A stretch of 5,153 bases of DNA from Euryarchaeota archaeon UBA549. GTDB lineage: Archaea; Thermoplasmatota; Poseidoniia; Poseidoniales; Poseidoniaceae. The stretch is from NCBI GenBank assembly GCA_002495645.1, contig DAGF01000115.1, positions 1 through 5,153 of the forward strand, read 5' to 3'. Each line of letters begins with the position of its first letter. Positions within the stretch are counted from its first letter, which is position 1. Below are positions 1 through 5,153 of this stretch, in pieces. The position numbers and the translations under genes were made by a program. A model generated the notes under the pieces. The model saw nothing but the letters and a program-made list of their open reading frames with translations. It made no database searches and was not told the origin of the DNA.

Positions 1-66
1 TGGCAAGCAGATGATTTCGAGGCATTGATAAAATCAATACTTCACAAAAAAACTCACGAGAATTAG
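1..66 (+). CDS. Possible 3' end of an upstream gene (partial)
   Basis: Frame 1 is open from the window edge to a TAG at 64-66. It gives a 21-residue tail that begins WQADDFEALIKS and ends in a charged, hydrophilic stretch. The other two forward frames stop within the first 30 bases. The residue mix (acidic, then an amphipathic helix-like run, then Lys/His/Glu) looks like an ordinary protein C-terminus. The piece is too short to assign a family, and it is more AT-rich than the genes downstream, with ATA codons that look unusual beside them. It could instead be non-coding spacer. It would lie 101 bases ahead of thiR on the same strand. Confidence 0.4.
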   Translation, partial: WQADDFEALIKSILHKKTHEN

Positions 67-109
67 ACCTCCGATTTCAGATGAGGAGAGATAAATTGGG
101 AAATTATTC

Positions 110-124
110 TATTCAATGTGAATA
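110..124. promoter_or_regulatory. Candidate operator: perfect 6-3-6 palindrome (putative ThiR site)
   Basis: The sequence TATTCA-ATG-TGAATA pairs perfectly over six bases on each side of a three-base centre. It lies 44-58 bases ahead of the thiR start and touches a TATA-like stretch on its right side, where a bound dimeric repressor would block TBP/TFB. A half-site identical to the right arm (TGAATA) recurs at 140-145. Archaeal ThiR proteins are known to control thiamine genes, often including their own. Assigning this palindrome to ThiR is an inference from position and symmetry, and I have not matched it to a published motif. Confidence 0.55.
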
Positions 125-129
125 TTTTC
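119..129 (+). promoter_or_regulatory. Possible TATA-box region for the thiR operon
   Basis: The run TGAATATTTTC, centred on ATATTTT, is the best TATA-like stretch ahead of thiR. An archaeal promoter with its TATA box here would start transcription roughly 25 bases downstream, near 146-152. That would give a leader of about 16-22 bases that includes the GAGGG run. An alternative is AAATTATT at 101-108, which would start transcription near 130. The region is AT-rich, so TATA-like runs are expected by chance and the call is tentative. Confidence 0.35.
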
Positions 130-159
130 TGAGCAAGATTGAATAGAAAGGCCTCTCTC

Positions 160-164
160 GAGGG
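160..164 (+). promoter_or_regulatory. Possible ribosome binding site of thiR
   Basis: GAGGG sits only three bases before the ATG at 168, which is short for a Shine-Dalgarno site. It can also pair with CCTC at 152-155 across a four-base loop, which would hide it in a short hairpin. The thiR message could alternatively be near-leaderless. Confidence 0.35.
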
Positions 165-167
165 ACC

Positions 168-1028
168 ATGCTCGGACATATTGGAAGCAAGTGGTTGGAC
201 CGTTTGCATCAACAACTCGCCAAAGAACTTCGGACCATTGGATGGACGCAGATGCAAATTGCCAAAGCCACAGGCTCGACACAAAGCACCGTTTCACGAC
301 TCATCACCAAATCCGTCATACCTTTAGGCGCCACAGCCGACGAAACGACGGTTGACGGCTGGGCTCGAGAACTGGCGCACTCACTCGGGCAGTTTGGCTC
401 AGATGCATCCGTGGTGCGTCAACGACTGGTCTTTGAACTCCAGTTCGGTGGTAGCCAAACGCTCCGATACGACAAGACCTTGACCGGCATGGACCTTGAT
501 GAAGATCAGTCCTCAAAGGCCCTGCTTCGCCGGCTTGAGTGGGCGACAGGACGACTCGACCTGAGGCGACTCAAGTCCTACATGCCAGCCGTTGGGATGA
601 ACATCGCCGCATGCATGGCCTCTGCCTCGAGCACCGAAGAGGTGGCCGCCTACCCTGGGCGAATGACATTGGTGGACAATGTCTTGCGAAGGCACGAAAC
701 GCCTGAATTCGGTGCTTCAAATCACCTCGCAAAAATCCTGCTGCAAGCCAAGTCCATCGACGCCGAAAAGGTCGCCGTCCTCAATCTCAAACCGCCAACG
801 TTGGACGGAATGGTTGACCAAGGCGACATCAACTACATCTCGGATGAACTCGATTACAAACTCGGCTACGCCAGCAAAGGCGAACTTCAACCACACGGAG
901 GTCGCCTCGACATCATCTTGGACGAAGGCGCCTTTGGGTGGGAGCCCTCTCTCTACATACTCGGGCCAAACCCGATGGATTTGGTCGACAGAGCCCATGT
1001 CATCATTGATGCAATGAATACGGAGTGA
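168..1028 (+). CDS. thiR: ThiR-type transcriptional regulator (HTH plus ThiN-like domain)
   Basis: This 286-residue protein appears to be the thiamine-responsive regulator of the operon. Residues about 12-50 form a helix-turn-helix: W26-T27 leads into QMQIAKATG, and the recognition helix STQSTVSRLI ends at 46. A linker of some 65 residues follows. Residues about 117-282 resemble ThiN, the archaeal thiamine-phosphate synthase domain. Its landmarks are PAVGMNI (140-146), GR (164-165), FGASNHLAKILL (181-192), VLNLK (204-208), and DIILDEG with the EPS and GPNP that follow (248-269). In the ThiR family this domain is known to serve as a thiamine-phosphate sensor attached to a DNA-binding domain, without a fused ThiD kinase. 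No kinase domain is present here. An in-frame stop at 144-146 and the lack of other upstream starts support the ATG at 168. The gene is directly followed by thiB with overlapping start and stop. Self-regulation through the palindrome at 110-124 is inferred. Residual enzyme activity is possible but less likely. Confidence 0.87.
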   Translation: MLGHIGSKWLDRLHQQLAKELRTIGWTQMQIAKATGSTQSTVSRLITKSVIPLGATADETTVDGWARELAHSLGQFGSDASVVRQRLVFELQFGGSQTLRYDKTLTGMDLDEDQSSKALLRRLEWATGRLDLRRLKSYMPAVGMNIAACMASASSTEEVAAYPGRMTLVDNVLRRHETPEFGASNHLAKILLQAKSIDAEKVAVLNLKPPTLDGMVDQGDINYISDELDYKLGYASKGELQPHGGRLDIILDEGAFGWEPSLYILGPNPMDLVDRAHVIIDAMNTE

Positions 1029-1036
1029 TGATGATG
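1022..1036 (+). promoter_or_regulatory. thiB ribosome binding site and four tandem start codons
   Basis: GGAG (1022-1025), inside the last codons of thiR, is followed by four consecutive in-frame start codons: GTG at 1025, then ATG at 1028, 1031 and 1034. The thiR stop TGA (1026-1028) shares its final A with the ATG at 1028, giving the TGATG form typical of translational coupling. Spacing from GGAG is 2, 5 and 8 bases for the three ATGs, so 1031 or 1034 fits direct ribosome binding best, while 1028 fits re-initiation after thiR. The choice adds or removes only Met residues ahead of the signal peptide. Confidence 0.6.
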
Positions 1037-2152
1037 CGACACATTCCCTTTGTTCTCCTTCTTTTGATCGCTGCACCCCTGAGCGGATGCCTCGCCACCT
1101 TGAATCCCATCAACGACGGTGATTGCGTCATCCTTGAAGCAGGTCGTGAATCCGATGGTGTTCTTCGAATTTTGACCTACGACATCGCTGCGTTTTCCGA
1201 TGAAATGCTCGCCACCTTCACCGAACAAACAGGCTACGAGGTTGAGATGATCCGTGCGGACGACTCGGGCGGCATCCTTGAGCAACTGCTCCAAACGCAG
1301 AAAGCACAGCAAGCGGATTTGGCCATAGGTTTGGACAACACCTACCTGCAAACAGCCCTCAATTTCTGCCTTCTTCAACCACATGATGTGAGTCAACAAG
1401 GCATTTCCCAGACAGCATTGGAGCCTTACGACGGCCCCTACGCCCTCCCATTTGACCGCGGGGACGTTTGTTTGAACTATGACGAAACCCGTGTCGATGG
1501 AACCAATTTGACCGCACCAACCTCACTTTGGAACTTGACTGAACCTGCTTGGGAAGGCCTAACGGCGTTTCCTTCCCCGGTGACATCATCACCAGGCAGA
1601 GCCTTCATGTCAGCAACCGTTGATTATTTCGAAAACGATGAGGACGAAACCACCGATGCTTTTGATTGGTGGAAGGCGATGGCCAATAACGGAGCCATCT
1701 TCACGACCGGTTGGACGGAAGCCTACGAAATTCACTACAGTGGCGGCTATGGTGCATGGGTGGAGGGTCACTTGGGTGATGCTGCCATGACCGTATCGTA
1801 TTGCCACTCACCGGGAGTTGAAGCCTTCTACAGTGAGAACTGGACGAAGTCGACCTCACTGACGCTCGAGCGGTCAACCTTCCATCAGGTCGAATACGCT
1901 GGCGTCATCAACGGAGGCACGGAGCTTCAAGCCGCCAACGCCTTCATCAAATACCTGCTTTCGGAGGAAGTGAACCGGAACATGCCCGAAAACAACCTCA
2001 TGCAGTCGGTGCTCGTCAATGCAGTCTGGCCTGAGGCCAATGGGTACGCTTACCACACCGACGTGCCGGCGATGAACGCCGAAATCAGCAACGAACGCAT
2101 TGCCGAAGAAATGGAAGATTGGCTCGCCGAGTGGAACGCTGCAACCCAATAG
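1028..2152 (+). CDS. thiB: Thiamine ABC transporter substrate-binding lipoprotein ThiB
   Basis: This is the extracellular binding protein of the thiamine importer, 374 residues when counted from the ATG at 1028. It starts with Arg-His, a hydrophobic core rich in Leu and a lipobox LSGC (18-21), so C21 should be lipid-modified and anchor the protein outside the membrane. The mature part follows the bacterial ThiB/TbpA pattern: LTYD (49-52), IGLDN (100-104), PFDRG (141-145) before a Leu-Asn-Tyr-Asp strand, GWTEAY (228-233), VSYCHSP (256-262) and a C-terminal DWLAEW (364-369). These match my recollection of E. coli ThiB (GWSEAYG, LSYTTSP, WISEW) in the same order. It is longer than E. coli ThiB (about 327 residues), partly through an N-terminal spacer of some 25 residues after C21 and an acidic stretch near 201-209. 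Four further cysteines (33, 114, 148, 259) could form disulfides. It is followed nine bases later by thiP. Free thiamine versus its phosphates as ligand cannot be decided. Confidence 0.88.
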   Translation: MMMRHIPFVLLLLIAAPLSGCLATLNPINDGDCVILEAGRESDGVLRILTYDIAAFSDEMLATFTEQTGYEVEMIRADDSGGILEQLLQTQKAQQADLAIGLDNTYLQTALNFCLLQPHDVSQQGISQTALEPYDGPYALPFDRGDVCLNYDETRVDGTNLTAPTSLWNLTEPAWEGLTAFPSPVTSSPGRAFMSATVDYFENDEDETTDAFDWWKAMANNGAIFTTGWTEAYEIHYSGGYGAWVEGHLGDAAMTVSYCHSPGVEAFYSENWTKSTSLTLERSTFHQVEYAGVINGGTELQAANAFIKYLLSEEVNRNMPENNLMQSVLVNAVWPEANGYAYHTDVPAMNAEISNERIAEEMEDWLAEWNAATQ

Positions 2153-2156
2153 GTGG
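2151..2156 (+). promoter_or_regulatory. Ribosome binding site deciding the thiP start
   Basis: AGGTGG overlaps the last two bases of the thiB TAG stop and lies five bases before the ATG at 2162. This favours 2162 over the in-frame GTG at 2153, which would itself sit inside the purine-rich site. Confidence 0.6.
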
Positions 2157-2161
2157 CGCAC

Positions 2162-3925
2162 ATGTCCCCTGAATGGAGGACCCGCTTTGCTGGTGTCCCA
2201 CTCATTCAATGGATGGCCGTGGTCTTTGTCATCGGCTTGGGTTTGTTCCCCATCAGCTTAGCACTCCTCCGACTTTGGGCCGTCACTGGCATCACGCCGC
2301 TTGCAGCACTCGCCACCGTCCACGAACAACCCGGCGCCGTGGATGCGTTCCAGTTTTCCCTGATGGAAGCAACGGTCTCGACCGGGCTCACCGTTCTGCT
2401 CGGATTACCCCTTGCCTGGGCTTTTGGCCGATACCAGTGGAGCAACATTCGCCTCAAGCGTGCACTCCTCTTCCTGCCCTTCGTCACCCCTCCGGTGGTG
2501 GCTGCTGTGGGGTTCTTGGCGTTGATTTCCCCCGGTGGGCTCCTGTACAGTGTTGGATTTGACCTCCGTGGTGAATCGGGCATCGTGGGCTGGTTTGCGA
2601 CCACGACGGGTTGGGAGCACCCCGGCCATTTCATCGCCCTGGTGACGGCCCATGTGTGGTTCAACCTCTCCCTGATGATTCGCTTTGTTGAGCCCGTCGT
2701 GGCCCAGTTGGACCCCACATGGGAGGAACAACTCGCTCTCCTTCCATCAGGACAATCGTGGCGTGGACGTATCCAGCATCTGTGGCTCCCCGTCCTCGGA
2801 CCTGCCACCTTGGTGGCCGCCACGTACACCTTTTTCTTCAGTTTCACCTCCTTTGCTTTGGTGAAATGGCTGGCACCGTCCTCCAACACCCTTGAATCGC
2901 TGTTGGGCGAAATGGGAGGGACGGCCGGCATTCCCGGATACCGAACCGAGACCAGCCTGGCCGTGCTGGCTATCGCCACCTTCCAAATGCTTCTGATGCT
3001 CGTGATGCTGATTTTGGCGGGACGGTTTGAGCGCCGCCACAGCCAGGTCTTGTCAATGCATCACGAGGCCATGAACAGGGAGCGCAACGGAACGGCTTCT
3101 CGAGGCTGGCGCTGGTTTGTCAACGGCATTCTGGTCTTGCTGCTCGCCCCGCTTGCTACGGTGGTCCTCGCCTCCTTCCGTGTTCGGACCATTGGCAACC
3201 AAGGCGTCTCTTCTGCGTGGACGCTGGAAGGATGGAAACGGGCGTGGAACGGTGATTTCTCTACCGTCCCGTTGCTTGATGCTTTAACCAATTCACTGTC
3301 CTATGCCGTTGTGTCGTTGTTCGTGGCGCTTCCTGTGGGCTACGCCGTTGCATCCTGCCTGGTCACGCTTCGCCAGCGTGGCCACCAGCGAGCCGCTGGA
3401 ATATTGGATTCGTTGTGCATGCTTCCTTTGTCGATGTCCGCTGTTATGGTCGGCTTGGGCATGGTGGCTGGTATCTTGCAGTGGTTTCCTGAGATGTTCA
3501 CCTTCCCTTACCTGCCTGCCGTGCCACACATCATGCTGGTTTTACCGTTCGTGATTCGTCTGATGGTGCCTGCTATCGAGCGCATTGACCCAATTTTTGC
3601 AGAACAGGCGTCCTTGTTGCCGATGGGGAAGGTGAGTTTCTGGTGGCATTCACGAGGTTCTTTTTTGGTGGTTCCTGCCACCATGGCCGGCTCCTTGTGC
3701 CTCGCCTTCTCGATGGGTGAATTCGGTGCGACCTTCCTCGTGGTCCGTGTAGGTTCGTGGGATTCCCTGTCCATTTTGGTCGACCAAGTGGCCTCACGAC
3801 CCAAGTTCGACCCGTATGTATTCCCAACCGCCATGGCGTTGGCGACCATTTTGATGTTGGTCACGCTGTTGGTGCTTTCCATCAATGAACGTGCACGTGC
3901 ATGGAGGTCAAGACATGATGTTTGA
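2162..3925 (+). CDS. thiP: Thiamine ABC transporter permease ThiP (two fused permease domains)
   Basis: This membrane protein of 587 residues (from the ATG at 2162) forms the translocation channel of the importer. It holds two tandem binding-protein-dependent permease domains, the ThiP/FbpB arrangement; E. coli ThiP has about 536 residues. About 12 hydrophobic segments can be picked out, near 17-38, 67-88, 102-123, 157-176, 214-236, 264-287, 321-340, 376-400, 414-440, 453-472, 503-527 and 555-574. Each half carries an EAA-type coupling loop for docking on the ATPase. The first is at 188-210, with E188, G197 and a closing LP. The second is at 481-505, with E481, G489 and a closing VP. A charged cytoplasmic linker (about 288-316) joins the halves. 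Thiamine as substrate is inferred from the thiB and thiR neighbours, since FbpB-type iron permeases share this fold. The 3' end overlaps thiQ by 11 bases. Confidence 0.9.
   Translation: MSPEWRTRFAGVPLIQWMAVVFVIGLGLFPISLALLRLWAVTGITPLAALATVHEQPGAVDAFQFSLMEATVSTGLTVLLGLPLAWAFGRYQWSNIRLKRALLFLPFVTPPVVAAVGFLALISPGGLLYSVGFDLRGESGIVGWFATTTGWEHPGHFIALVTAHVWFNLSLMIRFVEPVVAQLDPTWEEQLALLPSGQSWRGRIQHLWLPVLGPATLVAATYTFFFSFTSFALVKWLAPSSNTLESLLGEMGGTAGIPGYRTETSLAVLAIATFQMLLMLVMLILAGRFERRHSQVLSMHHEAMNRERNGTASRGWRWFVNGILVLLLAPLATVVLASFRVRTIGNQGVSSAWTLEGWKRAWNGDFSTVPLLDALTNSLSYAVVSLFVALPVGYAVASCLVTLRQRGHQRAAGILDSLCMLPLSMSAVMVGLGMVAGILQWFPEMFTFPYLPAVPHIMLVLPFVIRLMVPAIERIDPIFAEQASLLPMGKVSFWWHSRGSFLVVPATMAGSLCLAFSMGEFGATFLVVRVGSWDSLSILVDQVASRPKFDPYVFPTAMALATILMLVTLLVLSINERARAWRSRHDV
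3903..3908 (+). promoter_or_regulatory. Ribosome binding site deciding the thiQ start
   Basis: GGAGGT, inside the thiP coding sequence, lies six bases before the ATG at 3915, with a second ATG directly after at 3918. It is the strongest Shine-Dalgarno-like site in the window. It argues against the in-frame upstream ATG at 3885, which would add ten residues with no family counterpart. Confidence 0.7.
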
Positions 3926-4577
3926 ATTGCGAAACGGGGCAGTACGCCTAGGGGATTGGTTGGTGTTTGATGACTTGAACCTGCGAGTGGGTGCGGGGGA
4001 AATCGTATCCATTCTCGGACCGAGCGGTTGCGGTAAGACCACGCTGCTCCGTGCATGTTGCGGGCTGGAACACCTCGAGACAGGTGAACGGCTCCTTGGG
4101 GAAACGTCGCTCGATAACGCCACCATACATCCCGATATCACCATGCTCTTCCAGCAACCGGTGCTCTACCCCCATCTGAATGTCTCACAGAACATGGCGT
4201 TGGGTGCTTCCAAGGACATGAGCAAGGTGGATAAGAAAAACCGAATCAACGAGGTGTTGGACGCCATTGGCTTGGAGGGATTCAATCAACGAGGTGTTGC
4301 TGGCCTTTCGGGAGGTGAAGCCCAGAGGGTGGCGTTTGGCCGGGCCTTGATGCAAGAGCCGAAGGTGATCATGCTCGACGAACCTTTTGCCTCGGTTGAT
4401 GTCAAACGTCGCTTGGAACTCGCCTCCATGACCCGAACCCACCTCAAACAGCGCAGCATCACCGCGCTGCACGTGACCCACGACGAGGAAGAGGCAGCCG
4501 TTCTCTCGGACCGCATCATTCATTGGAAGGAACTGGTCAAGGCTCAAACAGAGGCCGGTCCAGATGGTGAAGAATGA
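3915..4577 (+). CDS. thiQ: Thiamine ABC transporter ATP-binding protein ThiQ
   Basis: This 220-residue cytoplasmic ATPase drives the importer. All nucleotide-binding motifs are intact: Walker A GPSGCGKT (35-42, K41), Q-loop glutamine in FQQP (Q80 or Q81), signature LSGGE (131-135) followed by AQR, Walker B VIMLDEP (151-157, with D155 and catalytic E156), D-loop SVD (160-162) and switch histidine H189 in HVTHD. Its length is close to that of E. coli ThiQ (about 232 residues), and it lacks the C-terminal regulatory extension found in many related sugar and iron ATPases. This agrees with the ThiQ group but is not decisive, so the thiamine assignment rests on thiB, thiP and thiR beside it. The gene begins within the end of thiP (11-base overlap) and overlaps the following PAP2 gene by 14 bases. 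Confidence 0.9.
   Translation: MMFELRNGAVRLGDWLVFDDLNLRVGAGEIVSILGPSGCGKTTLLRACCGLEHLETGERLLGETSLDNATIHPDITMLFQQPVLYPHLNVSQNMALGASKDMSKVDKKNRINEVLDAIGLEGFNQRGVAGLSGGEAQRVAFGRALMQEPKVIMLDEPFASVDVKRRLELASMTRTHLKQRSITALHVTHDEEEAAVLSDRIIHWKELVKAQTEAGPDGEE
4551..4554 (+). promoter_or_regulatory. Possible ribosome binding site of the PAP2 gene
   Basis: GAGG inside the thiQ 3' end lies nine bases before the ATG at 4564. The match is weak and the spacing slightly long, so coupling to thiQ translation is likely to matter. Confidence 0.35.
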
Positions 4578-5153
4578 TTGGTCCATCATTGACCGGTGGT
4601 GGCCCAATCGAGACGAGTGGTCCCGGCTGAAATACGGGTCCTTTCTCCTATCACTCTTCTTGCTCTTGGGTGCTCTTCCTTACGGTCTCATCAACCGATT
4701 GTCTGCGTGGAGGGGCACGAGCACCCTGAAAGTGGAGATGCCCTTGGATTGGGAATTACCCTTTGTTGCATGGATGGTTATCCCCTACTACTCGTTCTAC
4801 CTTTACTTTCCTTGGGCGGCTTGGGTGGGCGCCTCACCAAAACATCGACAGCACGGCTTGCTTTTCTTTCAACGTCTCATCGTCGCCGCTTGGATCGCCT
4901 TTGCGATTTTTCTCATCTTCCCCGTTGAGATTGAACTCCGCTCCCAAGCCCACGGTGCTGAAGGCCTGCTTGGTTGGATGATGAGTGCACTTCACGATGC
5001 TGACGCACCCTACAATGCGTGGCCGTCCATCCATGTTCTGCTCAGTATTTTGGTCGTCTTCTTCGTCCGATTTGTGATGATGGAAAACGGCACGTGGACC
5101 CGTCCAATCGGCGTGGTCGTTTGGGTTTCATGCGCCTTGTTGGTCGCTTCAAC
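4564..5153 (+). CDS. PAP2-superfamily membrane phosphatase, 3' end beyond window
   Basis: An open frame runs from the ATG at 4564 to the window edge, giving 196 complete codons and no stop. The product is a membrane protein with hydrophobic segments near 25-46, 66-90, 99-121, 156-173 and 181 onward. The diagnostic part is NAWPSIHVLLS (151-161), preceded by DAPY. It matches the central PSxH motif of the PAP2 phosphatase superfamily, most like the Aur1/inositolphosphotransferase-type branch with its N-x-(F/W)-PSLH pattern; H157 would be a catalytic histidine. A hydrophobic segment ending in FPVEIELR (118-125) sits where this branch often has FPT and a basic residue. The third motif, with the nucleophile-partner histidine and aspartate, would lie past the window. 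It overlaps thiQ by 14 bases, so it belongs to the operon. Removal of phosphate from thiamine phosphates before uptake is an attractive but unproven role; a lipid phosphatase role is the main alternative. Confidence 0.8.
   Translation, partial: MVKNDWSIIDRWWPNRDEWSRLKYGSFLLSLFLLLGALPYGLINRLSAWRGTSTLKVEMPLDWELPFVAWMVIPYYSFYLYFPWAAWVGASPKHRQHGLLFFQRLIVAAWIAFAIFLIFPVEIELRSQAHGAEGLLGWMMSALHDADAPYNAWPSIHVLLSILVVFFVRFVMMENGTWTRPIGVVVWVSCALLVAS

Larger units (their letters stand above)
107..148. repeat. 11-bp perfect inverted repeat with 20-base spacer
   Basis: TTCTATTCAAT at 107-117 is the exact reverse complement of ATTGAATAGAA at 138-148. The arm centres (112 and 143) are 31 bp apart, close to three helical turns, so two protein units bound to them would face the same side of the DNA. 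The left arm also supplies the left half of the 15-bp palindrome at 110-124. In RNA, if transcription starts upstream of 107, the arms could form an 11-bp stem that competes with the smaller hairpin. Its role is inferred. The exact complementarity is visible directly. Confidence 0.6.
67..167 (+). promoter_or_regulatory. Intergenic promoter/regulatory region of the thiamine operon
   Basis: This AT-rich stretch is the only real intergenic gap in the window, and so the only obvious place for the operon promoter. It contains a perfect 15-bp palindrome (110-124), a TATA-like run (121-129), a downstream copy of the palindrome's right arm (140-145) and a GAGGG purine run just before the thiR start. 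No THI-box riboswitch is recognisable. One CTGAG occurs at 129-133, but the other conserved THI-box elements are absent. No terminator for the upstream gene is evident. That control is exerted here by ThiR is inferred from gene order and from the palindrome. Confidence 0.6.

Noticed and set aside
81..146. 21-codon upstream open frame in the thiR leader region
   Set aside because: It covers the putative operator and TATA-like run, so it is probably not transcribed in full. There is no Shine-Dalgarno site before it and no thiamine-related feature in its product.
67..167. THI-box (TPP) riboswitch ahead of thiR
   Set aside because: Only a lone CTGAG at 129-133 resembles a piece of the THI box. 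The remaining conserved elements and the required stems are missing, and about 100 bases is short for the aptamer plus promoter.
2206..2979. 257-codon open frame on the minus strand opposite thiP
   Set aside because: It lies wholly antisense to an unmistakable permease domain, gives a Ser/Arg/Pro-rich product with no recognisable family, and has no regulatory context. It is an antisense shadow.
3885..3914. Upstream ATG extending thiQ by ten residues
   Set aside because: The extra residues precede the normal family start, whereas GGAGGT at 3903-3908 is ideally placed for the ATG at 3915.
3508..4056. 182-codon open frame on the minus strand across the thiP-thiQ junction
   Set aside because: It is antisense to two well-supported genes, and its composition has no recognisable domain.
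168..4577. Apparent drift from C-rich to G-rich coding strand between thiR and thiQ
   Set aside because: Hand counts on several 60-base lines are uneven and reverse locally. Much of the change can come from amino-acid content, so no transfer or replication signal can be claimed.
4576..4609. Imperfect hairpin (4576-4584 with 4601-4609) just after thiQ
   Set aside because: It pairs eight of nine positions but has no T-run, and it lies inside the PAP2 coding frame. It is neither a terminator nor clearly regulatory.
4574..4630. ATGA start/stop overlap with thiQ as the next gene's start
   Set aside because: The ATG at 4574 opens only 18 codons before a TGA at 4628-4630. The downstream gene is better started at 4564 in another frame.
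4596..4928. 110-codon plus-strand frame after thiQ
   Set aside because: It overlaps the PAP2 reading frame, which runs from 4564 to the window edge and carries coherent membrane segments and the PSxH motif. The 110-codon product shows no such features.

Overview
The window reads as one compact, five-gene, plus-strand cluster for regulated thiamine uptake, probably from an archaeon. The archaeal call rests on the first gene, which joins an N-terminal helix-turn-helix to a C-terminal ThiN-like domain. This is the layout of the archaeal thiamine regulator ThiR. The lipobox-type binding protein, the moderate G+C content and the dense packing would suit a marine Thermoplasmatota-type genome such as Marine Group II/Poseidoniales. 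That finer placement is an inference and is not proven by anything here.

Layout: positions 1-66 hold what is probably the last 21 codons of an upstream gene. Positions 67-167 are a short AT-rich intergenic region. It contains a perfect 15-bp palindrome (110-124), a TATA-like stretch overlapping the palindrome's right edge, and a perfect 11-bp inverted repeat (107-117 / 138-148) that shares an arm with the palindrome. Then come thiR (168-1028), thiB (about 1028-2152), thiP (2162-3925), thiQ (3915-4577) and a PAP2-superfamily membrane phosphatase gene (4564 to beyond the window end). The last gene is cut off by the window edge. The genes overlap or nearly touch at every junction, so they are very likely co-transcribed and probably translationally coupled. 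No gap longer than about 100 bases exists inside the window.

How the parts work together: ThiB, anchored as a lipoprotein outside the membrane, would capture thiamine or a thiamine phosphate. ThiP, a fused two-domain permease with about 12 membrane helices, would carry it across. ThiQ would power transport with ATP. ThiR would sense thiamine phosphate through its ThiN-like domain and control the operon, including itself, through the palindromic site in front of it. The PAP2 protein is the unexpected member. A membrane phosphatase translated with the transporter suggests dephosphorylation of thiamine phosphates at the cell surface before uptake, but its substrate cannot be read from the sequence.

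No tRNA, rRNA, CRISPR array, mobile element, THI-box riboswitch or convincing terminator was seen.
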